This document shows positions 1 through 6,250 of a stretch of 9,334 nucleotides of DNA, in pieces. This DNA comes from an uncultured Anaerolineae bacterium (GTDB lineage: Bacteria; Chloroflexota; Anaerolineae; Anaerolineales; Villigracilaceae). The notes beneath the pieces are model-generated. The model was given only the letters and a program-made list of their open reading frames with translations, was not told the DNA's origin and did no database searches. Location: the NCBI GenBank assembly GCA_903854805.1, contig CAINXK010000521.1:1-9334 (forward strand), read 5' to 3'. How positions within the stretch are numbered: the stretch's first letter is position 1; each line of letters begins with the position of its first letter. The position numbers and the translations under genes were made by a program.

Positions 1-245
1 GACTGCCGGCGATTGGTAGTACCACCGGCGCGGCAGGCGAGATCATTGCGAATGCTGAAACCGGGTACCTGGTGTCTTCAGGCGATGCTGCGCTCCTGGC
101 TTTGCGCCTGCAAGCCCTTGGGGATGATCGTGATCTGTTGGAGCGCATGTCGCTGCAGGGTCTGGAGCGTTACCGGCGCCAGCCAACCTGGGCGCAAACT
201 GCCGAAGACATCCGGCAGTTCCTGTATACAATGGTGGGCAAATAA
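1..245 (+). CDS. Glycosyltransferase family 4 (group 1), C-terminal end, partial
   Basis: The frame beginning at base 3 is open from the window edge to TAA at 243-245 and gives about 80 residues, so only the 3' end is present. It opens with LPAIGSTTGAAGEIIANAETGYLV. The pattern of a small-residue loop, then GE-I-, then ETGYLV matches the nucleotide-sugar-binding end of GT-B fold, GT4-type transferases, where the conserved Glu contacts the donor and a G-LV strand follows. The rest is the usual helical tail with (D/E)R and a YRRQPTWAQTAEDI segment, corresponding to the W-x(3)A helix that packs back on the N-terminal domain in many GT4 enzymes. These enzymes transfer a sugar from an activated donor to a glycan or lipid acceptor at the cytoplasmic face of the membrane. 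Donor and acceptor cannot be told from this fragment. It converges on the DUF4129 gene. Confidence 0.75.
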   Translation, partial: LPAIGSTTGAAGEIIANAETGYLVSSGDAALLALRLQALGDDRDLLERMSLQGLERYRRQPTWAQTAEDIRQFLYTMVGK

Positions 246-259
246 AGAAAAAGTTTATT
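241..259. repeat. Short AT-only inverted repeat spanning both convergent stop codons
   Basis: AATAAA at 241-246 and TTTATT at 254-259 are exact reverse complements around a 7-base GAAAAAG loop. The stop codons of the glycosyltransferase (TAA, 243-245) and the DUF4129 gene (TAA on the minus strand, 257-255) each sit in one arm. The stem has no G-C pair, so a conventional intrinsic terminator is unlikely. No better terminator is visible between the two genes. Confidence 0.3.
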
Positions 260-1877
260 GATGCATGCGTTTGCGTAAGGATTTTTTGATCCGTTCCCAA
301 AAGGCCTGGGCCTGATTTGCCTGTTCCGCTGCCAGTGGGTGGCGACTATAGCGCGCCTCAGTAAAGGCTGCGGTTAGAGAGTCTATCTCTGTTTCAACTT
401 CTGGCAGTGCGGTTTCGAGTGTCGATGCATATTCTTGGGGAGTTTGTGACATGCGTCGGGCCAGGCCTTGTTCGTTTCCACGCCGCAGCAATGCCAGATA
501 ATAAAAAGTGACCTTCTGGCGTGGGTCGAGGCGCCGCAGGTTAATAAACTCGGCAACTGAGATTAGCCTTCTGGCGCCTGCTGGTTTGCCCAAACGATCG
601 CGGCCGGCTTGCATCAGCCCGGAAACGCGGACTGCCGTTCCCTGCCAAAAAATTCGCAGCAGCCTTAATAGTTTAGCCAGCTGGCGGCCGGCCGGAAACT
701 TGCTCAGCGCCTGGAAGATTTCCCGGTGCTGGCGCAAGTATTGGATGATCGAAAAAACCAGAATTGCCGCTAGAATTACCCAAAAGGCAGCCGATTTGAG
801 TGTTTCCAACCAGGCTGCCGGTGGGGTGTTGACTGGCAGATTGGCAGGTGGGGCGGGTGTGGGAGGCAGCGGTGCGGGGGTAGTTGGCAGGGGTGATTTA
901 TTTCCGAATAGGTAAAAAGGTAGGCTGAGTAGGAAAAGCAGGACACCCAACAGCATTTGTCCGATCAAAAAGATCGCCCTGGCAATGAATCCAAGCCCAG
1001 TGCCGAGCCAGCCCAAGACCCCCAGGCTGTAACTGGTTGGCAGAAGCGCCACCATGCCCGCCAATATACCAAAAAAGACCAGGCTGAAAAGCGTCCAGCG
1101 TTGAGAAATTCCGGTGCTGATGGGAATTTGCAGCAAACTCCAACGGGTGTGCAAGTCCATAAACTGGCTCTGACTGAGCAGAGCCAGTCCGAGCATGAAG
1201 TAAAACAGTGTGCTGGCACCGCCACCAGCCAGTGCAGGTAGTTGGCGGAATTGGATGGCCGCGACTGGTTGGGCAAAAACTGTGCGCAGATCGACGCGTA
1301 CGAGCGCGGTGAAGACGATTAAGACCGCGCCCAGGCTGGTGATCAGGCTGAGCAGCCGTTCTCTGGGGGTTTGCGTTTCGGCCTGCGCTGAGGAAACTTC
1401 CTGAAGGATCAAAGCCTGTTTTAGACCCATACCGTCGATTAATTCGGCAAAACTACCACTGAGAAACCAGACTATGATGACCAACCCCAGCGCAAACAGA
1501 AAATCGGGAGTGAAGAAACTGGCTGGGAAGTCAGTCGCCCAGTGTTCGATTTCTGTCCGGAATACTGCTGACCCGCGCGAAAGCCCGGCTATGACTTTGA
1601 TAAACAGCCCGATCACCACCCATTCTGTGGTGGTGCTGATGATCCAGGCTTTTGAAAATAAGGTCAATTTTCTGGTTCGGTGGTAAGTAAACAGGCGTTC
1701 AAAGGCGGCGAAAGCGGCCAGAACTGGCAGGTAAGTGGGCTGCCAGTCGGGCACGATTTGAGATAATAGGCTCAAGAGCGTCATGGCGGCGCCGGTCAGC
1801 ATGCCAATTACAAGCGCGGCGCTGGTGCGCCAGTAGTTCTTTTCGTTAAGCAAGGTTTGAGGGGAAATAGAATTCAT
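255..1877 (-). CDS. Polytopic membrane protein with C-terminal DUF4129 domain
   Basis: This 540-residue protein is built from several hydrophobic segments: about residues 18-42, 48-60, 80-98, 124-147, 175-195, 222-236, 262-280 and 285-324. A Pro-rich linker follows (about 329-354, many PxP units), then one more span (about 362-380). The soluble C-terminus (about 440-515) has the DUF4129 pattern: a conserved helix with RRLDPRQKVTFYYLALLRR, then T-x-E-Y, and an F-x-EARY motif near residue 510. DUF4129 domains usually occur as the tail of membrane transglutaminases or in separate proteins beside MoxR and DUF58 genes; no transglutaminase Cys-His-Asp domain is visible here. The ATG at 1877 lies 7 bases after the DUF58 stop, with AGGT about 9 bases upstream, so it is probably the third gene of the operon. 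The molecular function is unknown; a role in envelope or protein-complex assembly is inference. Confidence 0.8.
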   Translation of the reverse strand: MNSISPQTLLNEKNYWRTSAALVIGMLTGAAMTLLSLLSQIVPDWQPTYLPVLAAFAAFERLFTYHRTRKLTLFSKAWIISTTTEWVVIGLFIKVIAGLSRGSAVFRTEIEHWATDFPASFFTPDFLFALGLVIIVWFLSGSFAELIDGMGLKQALILQEVSSAQAETQTPRERLLSLITSLGAVLIVFTALVRVDLRTVFAQPVAAIQFRQLPALAGGGASTLFYFMLGLALLSQSQFMDLHTRWSLLQIPISTGISQRWTLFSLVFFGILAGMVALLPTSYSLGVLGWLGTGLGFIARAIFLIGQMLLGVLLFLLSLPFYLFGNKSPLPTTPAPLPPTPAPPANLPVNTPPAAWLETLKSAAFWVILAAILVFSIIQYLRQHREIFQALSKFPAGRQLAKLLRLLRIFWQGTAVRVSGLMQAGRDRLGKPAGARRLISVAEFINLRRLDPRQKVTFYYLALLRRGNEQGLARRMSQTPQEYASTLETALPEVETEIDSLTAAFTEARYSRHPLAAEQANQAQAFWERIKKSLRKRMHQ

Positions 1878-1884
1878 TCAGAAT

Positions 1885-3069
1885 TTACCTGCGCCAGATA
1901 TCCAGATCGTGTAGATTGGCGATGCAGATTAGTGGAATCCCAAATTGTGCTGCACGGCGGGTTATTTCCGGATCATAGCCTGAAGGGCCAGCCAGGATCA
2001 AGAGTGTATCCTGTCCGCTGCGACGGGCCTGGTAGAGCTCATCCAGCAGGTCAGGGCTGGCCAGCCCGGTGATAACAATCAGGGTGGTGCCCCAGGGCAG
2101 GTGATAGCGCTGCTGCCGAATCTGTTCTGTCAGCGCAGGGGCGTCCAGTAATTCCACACGCGCCAGCACTTCCAAAAGACGCATCAGGTGGGCCTGGCCT
2201 TTGCTGGGTTGGATTGAATGCGGCCGAACAGATCCCGAAAGTGGGTCATTGCCATTGACCATCAGGCCCACAGTCTGGTGTTTGCCAGTGATCCAGGCTG
2301 CCAGCGATGCAGCGATCACGATGGATAACTCACTTGAATCGATCCGGCTGCGATGATGATAGGCCTGGTTGTTAAGATCCAGAAAGATGAAAGTCTCGAG
2401 GGCGATGGATGGTTCAAAGAGTTTGATTTGCAGCCGTCCACTGGATGCAGTTGCTTTCCAGTCCACCCTGCGCAGCGAATCTCCGGGTGTGTATTCGCGC
2501 TTGCTGAAAACACGGGTCGGGTCCTCAAAAATGGGTTGGTGATGCCGCAGTGTTCCCTGAGGCGAGCGAGACGGGATTTTTACGGATGTCAGGGGGATGA
2601 TCTGAGGGTATACGGTGATGTAAAACGCTGGTGATTGGCGTTGTTCTGGCTCCTGCAATCCCAGGATATCACCGGTGGTGATCACTAATGGACCGATTGG
2701 ATAAAATCCGCGCTTGCTTGCGTCAAGGCTATAGTTGAAACTGGTCGAAGCGCCCGGGCTGAGCGCGAGCACCCTGGAAAAGGATGGACTGCTGCTCAAA
2801 CCGACCGGCAGTTCGTCCTGGATATTCAGCCAGAGCACAGGCAGCCAGCCCCGGTTGTGGATTTGCAGCCTGACCATGATCTTTTCACCCAAAAAAGTGT
2901 GACCATCCATCTGGCGTTCCGTCACAATTTGTTTGAGCGATCTGCGACTCCACCAGGCGCCGGCAGTCGCGGCACCCACAAATAAATATACCAGGGTCAG
3001 CGCAAAGTCATCGCGCATGACGGCGGCGATGATGATCAGTAGGAGTAGTACCGGCAGGAAGCCTGTCAC
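1885..3069 (-). CDS. DUF58 membrane protein (MoxR partner with VWA-like fold)
   Basis: The frame is open to 3132 (ATG ATG), but I prefer GTG at 3069-3067, giving 394 residues, because the ATG start would overlap the moxR tail by 50 bases and add a polar N-terminus. Neither start has a clear Shine-Dalgarno. From the GTG, two hydrophobic segments come at once (about residues 4-18 and 22-38). A beta-rich region follows (about 50-170), then the DUF58 signature at about 190-220: KREYTPGDSLRRVDWKATA and then L-I-K-x-FEP. After this comes a VWA-like core beginning FIFLDLNNQ (Asp about 231). The DxSxS metal motif is not intact, as is common in DUF58. The protein lies between MoxR and DUF4129, the usual order, and MoxR ATPases are thought to remodel complexes with such VWA-like partners at the membrane. 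Client unknown. Confidence 0.85.
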   Translation of the reverse strand: MTGFLPVLLLLIIIAAVMRDDFALTLVYLFVGAATAGAWWSRRSLKQIVTERQMDGHTFLGEKIMVRLQIHNRGWLPVLWLNIQDELPVGLSSSPSFSRVLALSPGASTSFNYSLDASKRGFYPIGPLVITTGDILGLQEPEQRQSPAFYITVYPQIIPLTSVKIPSRSPQGTLRHHQPIFEDPTRVFSKREYTPGDSLRRVDWKATASSGRLQIKLFEPSIALETFIFLDLNNQAYHHRSRIDSSELSIVIAASLAAWITGKHQTVGLMVNGNDPLSGSVRPHSIQPSKGQAHLMRLLEVLARVELLDAPALTEQIRQQRYHLPWGTTLIVITGLASPDLLDELYQARRSGQDTLLILAGPSGYDPEITRRAAQFGIPLICIANLHDLDIWRR

Positions 3070-3082
3070 GTTAGCGGATGGG

Positions 3083-4033
3083 TCACTTTGGCAGGTTGCC
3101 GAGATTGAGTGCGGTGGCCTGGAGTACATCATCCAGGATCGAAAGTGTGCTGCGTCCGCGCAGTTCGGCCTCCGGCCGCAGGATCAACCTGTGAGCGAGT
3201 GTGACCGGTGCCAGGAGCTTGATATCATCGGGAATGACGTGATCGCGGCCGCGTAGTGCTGCCAGGGCCTGTGAAGCTTTAAAGAGCGCCAGACTGCCGC
3301 GCGGGCTGATGCCCAGGGCCAGGTCTGGATTGTTGCGCGTAGCCACCGAGAGCGCGACGATGTATTCCTGCAAGGTTTCGTCTACGTGCACATCCCAGAC
3401 CAATTTTTGAAGTCTCAGCAATTCACTGCCATCTACAACCTTTTCAAGATGTGTGATCGGATGCTCACGTCGGAGGTTGATCAGGATTTGGCGTTCATCC
3501 TGCGCACCTGGATAGCCAAGGGAGAGTCGCATCAGGAATCGATCCAATTGAGCTTCGGGTAGTGGAAATGTGCCTTCATATTCAATCGGGTTTTGAGTGG
3601 CCAATACCAGAAATGGTCGCGGCAGTTCACGGGTGATGCCATCAACCGTGACTTGTTGTTCTTGCATGGCTTCCAGCAGGGCAGATTGGGTGCGTGGCGT
3701 GGCCCGGTTAATCTCATCTGCCAGAAGAATATTGACAAAGATGGGGCCGGGCCGGAATTCAAATTCATTGCTCTTCTGGTTGAAAATGGAAACGCCTGTC
3801 ACATCGTTTGGCATGACATCCGGGGTGCACTGGATGCGCTTGAAACTAATCCCGATGCTGGCAGCGACCGAGCGCGCCAGCATGGTCTTGCCCGAGCCGG
3901 GCACGTCTTCCAGGAGAACGTGTCCTTCGCATAAAAGGGCCACGACCACCATTTCAATGGCAGCACGTTTGCCGATGATGACTTTTTCAACATTCTGGAT
4001 CACCTGGTTTGCAAAGTTCTGAACATCCTGCAT
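3083..4033 (-). CDS. MoxR-family AAA+ ATPase
   Basis: This is a 316-residue ATPase when started at ATG 4033-4031. Walker A is EDVPGSGKT (Lys about 49), Walker B is ILLADEIN (Asp-Glu about 106-107), sensor 1 is ATQNP (Asn about 148), the Arg-finger region is EAQLDRF (about 160-166), and a sensor-2-like ISPRGSLAL comes late in the lid domain. All are typical of MoxR. MoxR proteins use ATP hydrolysis as chaperone-like remodellers, often for VWA-domain partners, and here DUF58 follows directly. An in-frame ATG at 4051 would add six residues, but AGGAG lies inside that extension, 7 bases before the 4033 ATG, which identifies the downstream start. It is the first gene of the minus-strand operon. 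The substrate cannot be predicted. Confidence 0.93.
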   Translation of the reverse strand: MQDVQNFANQVIQNVEKVIIGKRAAIEMVVVALLCEGHVLLEDVPGSGKTMLARSVAASIGISFKRIQCTPDVMPNDVTGVSIFNQKSNEFEFRPGPIFVNILLADEINRATPRTQSALLEAMQEQQVTVDGITRELPRPFLVLATQNPIEYEGTFPLPEAQLDRFLMRLSLGYPGAQDERQILINLRREHPITHLEKVVDGSELLRLQKLVWDVHVDETLQEYIVALSVATRNNPDLALGISPRGSLALFKASQALAALRGRDHVIPDDIKLLAPVTLAHRLILRPEAELRGRSTLSILDDVLQATALNLGNLPK

Positions 4034-4040
4034 GTGTCCG

Positions 4041-4045
4041 CTCCT
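4041..4045 (-). promoter_or_regulatory. Shine-Dalgarno that decides the moxR start
   Basis: The minus strand reads AGGAG here, followed by 7 bases and ATG at 4033-4031. The site lies within the coding part of the longer ATG-4051 version, so it argues for the shorter protein. Confidence 0.6.
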
Positions 4046-4068
4046 TTTCATGCGCCTGTATTTAAGCT

Positions 4069-4077
4069 ATGATATCA
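4069..4077 (-). promoter_or_regulatory. Possible extended -10 for the moxR-DUF58-DUF4129 operon
   Basis: The minus strand reads TGATATCAT, which is TG-N followed by TATCAT (5 of 6 to TATAAT). Transcription would start near 4062, giving a leader of about 29 bases before the preferred moxR ATG. The hexamer 17 bases upstream (CTTCCA on the minus strand, 4097-4092) is a weak -35, so the call rests on the extended -10 and its position. Confidence 0.35.
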
Positions 4078-4197
4078 CTGAAGGGAATTGCTGGAAGGCT
4101 TCTTTTATAAAAACTCGGGATGGTTGAGCTGGTATTCAGGCTCGTACCCTTCAAATGAGTGGAACTATTTTATTTGTCATTTAACCAGGGATATCGC

Positions 4198-5091
4198 ATG
4201 GATTATTCTTTTCCTCATTACTTGCTCGCCAAGCAAAGCGTGGATGATCGCGCTCTCAATCGGACCGTTTATACCCGCCTGGCTGAAAGCCTTGGCAGTG
4301 ATCCGCTGCGCATGATCGAGGTTGGCGCAGGGATTGGCACGATGCTTACGCGCCTGCTGCGCTGGGGGCTTTTTACCCGGGCGGATTACGTTCTGGTGGA
4401 TGAGATGGCTGAAAACATCAAGTACGCGGCAGAATGGCTCCCGACCTGGGCCGGCCAAAACGGGCTGCAGGTGGACTTGCTAGGCCCAAACCAGCTGCGT
4501 CTGTATGATGCTTCGCGGGATGTGTTGGTCAGCTTTGTTCAAGCAGATGTCTTTGATTTTATCAACAGTCAGCCCCAGCCAGCGGATGTGCTGATCGCGC
4601 ATGCCTTCCTGGATTTATTGAATATGCCCGAGAGCCTGCGCGAGTTGTTTACTCTACTTAAACCGGATGGTCTGGCTTGGCTGACGATTAATTTTGATGG
4701 TGTAACCACGTTTGAGCCGGTGATCCAGCCGGACTTGGATCGCGAAATCGAAAGGTTATACCATCAGACGATGGACACGCGCCCGACAGGCGGTGACAGC
4801 CAGGCAGGACGCCACCTGTTTAGTCATCTACGTGGCCTTGGAGCGCAGATCCTGGCGTCAGGCGCGTCGGATTGGGTGGTGCACGCAATTCAGGACCAGT
4901 ACCCAGCCGACGAAGCCTATTTTTTGAATTTTATTCTGCATTTTTTTGAACTCTCACTTGCCGGTCACAAGGAATTGAATGGGGAATCTTTCTCTGCCTG
5001 GCTGACAGAGCGCCGGGCCCAGATCGAAAGTGCCGAACTTGTCTATATCGCTCATCAGATTGATTTCCTGGTGAAACCAGCAGGCGTATAA
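4198..5091 (+). CDS. Class I SAM-dependent methyltransferase
   Basis: This 297-residue protein has a Rossmann methyltransferase core. Motif I is IEVGAGIGT (about 40-48), the acidic residue after strand 2 is in VLVDE (Asp about 68), the motif II/III region is VQADVFDF (about 119-126), and strand 4 is DVLIAHAFLDLL followed by the LKPDGLAWLTINFDG strand-5 region. The N-terminus, YLLAKQSVDDRALN, matches an opening I recall from a family of uncharacterised methyltransferases; that recollection is not verified. There is no signal peptide or membrane span, so it is cytoplasmic. The frame extends back to GTG 4159, but AGGGA at 4187-4191 sits 6 bases before ATG 4198, so I prefer that start. The next gene follows after 26 bases and is probably co-transcribed. 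The methyl acceptor is unknown; the long C-terminal helical region (about residues 190-297) may form a substrate lid. Confidence 0.8.
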   Translation: MDYSFPHYLLAKQSVDDRALNRTVYTRLAESLGSDPLRMIEVGAGIGTMLTRLLRWGLFTRADYVLVDEMAENIKYAAEWLPTWAGQNGLQVDLLGPNQLRLYDASRDVLVSFVQADVFDFINSQPQPADVLIAHAFLDLLNMPESLRELFTLLKPDGLAWLTINFDGVTTFEPVIQPDLDREIERLYHQTMDTRPTGGDSQAGRHLFSHLRGLGAQILASGASDWVVHAIQDQYPADEAYFLNFILHFFELSLAGHKELNGESFSAWLTERRAQIESAELVYIAHQIDFLVKPAGV

Positions 5092-5117
5092 TCCGTAAGT
5101 ATTATCGGAGCTATACT

Positions 5118-5711
5118 ATGATTTATACATATGAAGTGAATGGTTTAAAAGTAAAAACCGGGGATATTGTTTGCACCATGAACGGTAAACCGAATATTTT
5201 GCCGGGTGAGTTCTGGCGTCTGGTTGGCAGGCTTGTGCCTGGTGACGTGGACCATATTGCCATCTATCTTGGCCCCGATGGGCGGTTTGTAGAGGCCGGT
5301 GCGTTGGGCGTGGTGACCTTCGAGATCCATGACGGAATCTGGCAGACAGAACACAGCATGCCTGAACGTGGCATGTTGGTGGATACTTTCTATGGAGTCG
5401 CATACCCATTAACAGAGATTGGCTTGACTCATGATGAGGAGTCTGAGATCCGCAGTGCTGTGGCAGAATATTGCCTTGAGCACCTGGGCTGTCCATACAA
5501 TCTCAATTTTTTGGACCCCGACCGTGATGATGCTTTCTATTGCAGTCAACTGGCGTATAAGGCTTACTTGCCGTGGGGTATTAACCTGAATACCGGGTTG
5601 TTTATGGAACAATTGCCGGGAACCAATCAAATAATTTACCCTCAAGAGATCTGGAACGGCTGCCAGCATAGCATGGTTGAAAATCTCAAACAAGCTCAGA
5701 GTGCGATCTGA
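5118..5711 (+). CDS. Permuted papain-like (YiiX/NlpC-P60-type) hydrolase
   Basis: This 197-residue protein shows the permuted NlpC/P60 arrangement, with the His before the Cys. It has an early GDIVCT strand (15-20), PGDVDHIAIYLG carrying the likely catalytic His46, FVEAG with Glu59 as a possible third polar residue, and FYCSQLAYKAY carrying the likely nucleophile Cys142. YiiX/YaeF-like and LRAT-like members of this superfamily cleave or transfer amide and thioester bonds in peptides or lipids. The usual size fits. No signal peptide or lipobox is present, so it appears cytoplasmic, unlike most wall-active NlpC/P60 enzymes. CGGAG at 5106-5110 lies 7 bases before the ATG. It follows the methyltransferase by 26 bases, suggesting one transcript, although a TATAAT at 5087-5092 over the upstream stop could give it its own weak promoter. 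Substrate unknown. Confidence 0.72.
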   Translation: MIYTYEVNGLKVKTGDIVCTMNGKPNILPGEFWRLVGRLVPGDVDHIAIYLGPDGRFVEAGALGVVTFEIHDGIWQTEHSMPERGMLVDTFYGVAYPLTEIGLTHDEESEIRSAVAEYCLEHLGCPYNLNFLDPDRDDAFYCSQLAYKAYLPWGINLNTGLFMEQLPGTNQIIYPQEIWNGCQHSMVENLKQAQSAI

Positions 5712-5728
5712 TTTGTACTGATCTGATT
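5705..5728. repeat. Tandem GATCTGATT direct repeat at the hydrolase stop codon
   Basis: GATCTGATT occurs at 5705-5713 and again at 5720-5728, a 15-base period. The first copy contains the TGA stop of the hydrolase gene (5709-5711). There is no sign that it is a recombination site; it may be a small slippage product. Confidence 0.35.
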
Positions 5729-5875
5729 GATCTATTTTCCTTTTATTATTTTGCAGGAAGAATGGCTCTGCGTCCTGGTGGATAGCCAGGTAGTAACTTT
5801 GGAGTTTGAATAATATTAAATTGTTGAATTGGATGGCTTGCGCTTTTTATTCCCAAATTGATTTGTGCTATTGTG

Positions 5876-5914
5876 AAAATATAAAGGGGCTGCCGTTACC
5901 TATCGGGCAGCCCC
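5876..5914 (-). terminator. Intrinsic terminator, minus strand
   Basis: GGGGCTGCC (5886-5894) and GGCAGCCCC (5906-5914) form a perfect 9-bp, very GC-rich stem with an 11-base loop. Read on the minus strand, the stem is followed by UUUAUAUUUU (5885-5876), a good U-rich tail. On the plus strand the stem is followed by AAAGTTTGG, a poor tail, so it points mainly leftward. No minus-strand protein gene lies just upstream of it, which is the main reason to suspect an RNA gene. It might also weakly stop plus-strand transcripts from the hydrolase. Confidence 0.65.
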
Positions 5915-6090
5915 AAAGTTTGGTGCGTGAATTACTTGTTGTTGATCGGATCTACGGCAACTCAAAGCTATAATTGCTCGAAGAATCACTTTGCCTCGTT
6001 CAATCATTGGCCTAATCCAGTCAAATTTCTGCATCGCATGTTTATAGATTATTGATGCGATCGACCAGGCCAATAAGCTGTTCTACCAAT
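5876..6090 (-). ncRNA. Candidate structured small RNA, about 215 nt, family unknown
   Basis: Several signals agree. There is a sigma70-like promoter just upstream and a strong terminator at the end. The first stem-loop is nested: AUUGGCCU (from 6074-6067) pairs perfectly with AGGCCAAU (6013-6006), GGUC (6066-6063) with GACU (6022-6019), and AUCGCAU (6061-6055) with AUGCGAU (6039-6033) around a 15-nt loop. The second is CAAAGUGAUU (5993-5984) with AAUUAU plus UUUG (5975-5970, 5966-5963), with a 3-nt bulge and an 8-nt loop. Three pairs are G.U on the minus strand and would be A-C mismatches on the plus strand, which favours minus-strand transcription. A largely unpaired A-rich stretch precedes the terminator. 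I do not recognise it as 6S, SRP, tmRNA or RNase P RNA. No gene follows on the minus strand within reach, so a riboswitch is unlikely. It could encode a 44-residue peptide (6034-5900), but no ribosome site supports that. Confidence 0.4.
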
Positions 6091-6096
6091 GCCGCT

Positions 6097-6125
6097 ATAA
6101 TATATTGAGGCGCAGCTGACGCCAA
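6097..6125 (-). promoter_or_regulatory. Sigma70-like promoter for the candidate RNA
   Basis: The minus strand reads TTGGCG (6125-6120), a 17-base spacer, and TATTAT (6102-6097). The -10 matches 5 of 6, the -35 matches 4 of 6, and the spacing is ideal; the start would fall near 6090. The spacer contains a small dyad, GGCG (6109-6112) and CGCC (6120-6123), that could be an operator. A plus-strand TATAAT (6096-6101) overlaps the -10 on the other strand. Confidence 0.4.
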
Positions 6126-6250
6126 ACCCAGGGTTCGGTTTGATAAGTTGGAGAACTGCGTAATAGCGTCCGCGCGGATTATTTTGTGTTGAGTGGCTTG
6201 GCAGCAGATGTTAATTCCTGAAGAAGCTATGTCGGAGGTTGGAAGTTGCC

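Larger units (their letters stand above)
4034..4197. other. Divergent intergenic region between moxR and the methyltransferase
   Basis: This 164-base stretch separates the leftward MoxR operon from the rightward methyltransferase and must hold promoters for both. Only the minus-strand extended -10 near 4069-4077 is reasonably clear. On the plus strand there is an AT-rich patch (TTTTATAAAA, 4103-4112), but it has no -35 at a normal distance (TTGCTG at 4088 is only 12 bases from it). No terminator or other gene was seen. Confidence 0.4.
5712..6250. other. 539-base region without a convincing protein gene
   Basis: No well-supported coding sequence was found on either strand. The left part (5712-5870) is AT-rich, with a T-rich run near 5731-5752 and nothing recognisable. 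The right part (5876-6125) holds the putative minus-strand RNA, its promoter and its terminator. The last 120 bases lead into the membrane methyltransferase and carry TATAAT at 6096-6101 on the plus strand, with no good -35. Two minus-strand open stretches exist (5900-6034, and 6290-6042 without an ATG or GTG), but neither has a ribosome binding site. Confidence 0.5.

Noticed and set aside
508..915. 135-codon plus-strand open frame
   Set aside because: Antisense to the DUF4129 gene; its Gly/Arg-rich sequence is the complement of the Pro-rich linker and membrane parts.
3597..4022. 141-codon plus-strand open frame
   Set aside because: It lies wholly antisense to the moxR ATPase, whose Walker motifs and sensor are unmistakable; a shadow frame with no recognisable domain.
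5116..5496. 126-codon minus-strand open frame
   Set aside because: Antisense to the YiiX-like hydrolase, which has a clear ribosome site and catalytic motifs; His/Pro/Arg-rich composition is typical of a shadow frame.
5763..5790. GGAAGA before an ATG with a 7-codon frame, and a small TGGCT/AGCCA inverted repeat
   Set aside because: A seven-codon frame with no downstream partner and a 5-bp stem are both expected by chance.
5858..5885. Plus-strand TTGATT-16-TATAAA promoter-like pair
   Set aside because: The start site would fall inside the terminator hairpin and no gene follows for more than 300 bases; probably the AT-rich U-tail read on the wrong strand.
5900..6034. Minus-strand reading frame of 44 residues beginning MQKFDWIRPM
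   Set aside because: It has an ATG and reasonable composition, but no Shine-Dalgarno, and its stop codon lies in the loop of the terminator hairpin. The segment is better explained by RNA stems. Conservation of the peptide in relatives would reverse this.
6051..6119. Plus-strand 22-codon stretch (DQANKLFYQCRYNILRR) in the same place
   Set aside because: Too short, with a stop just upstream and no start codon or ribosome site; probably chance.
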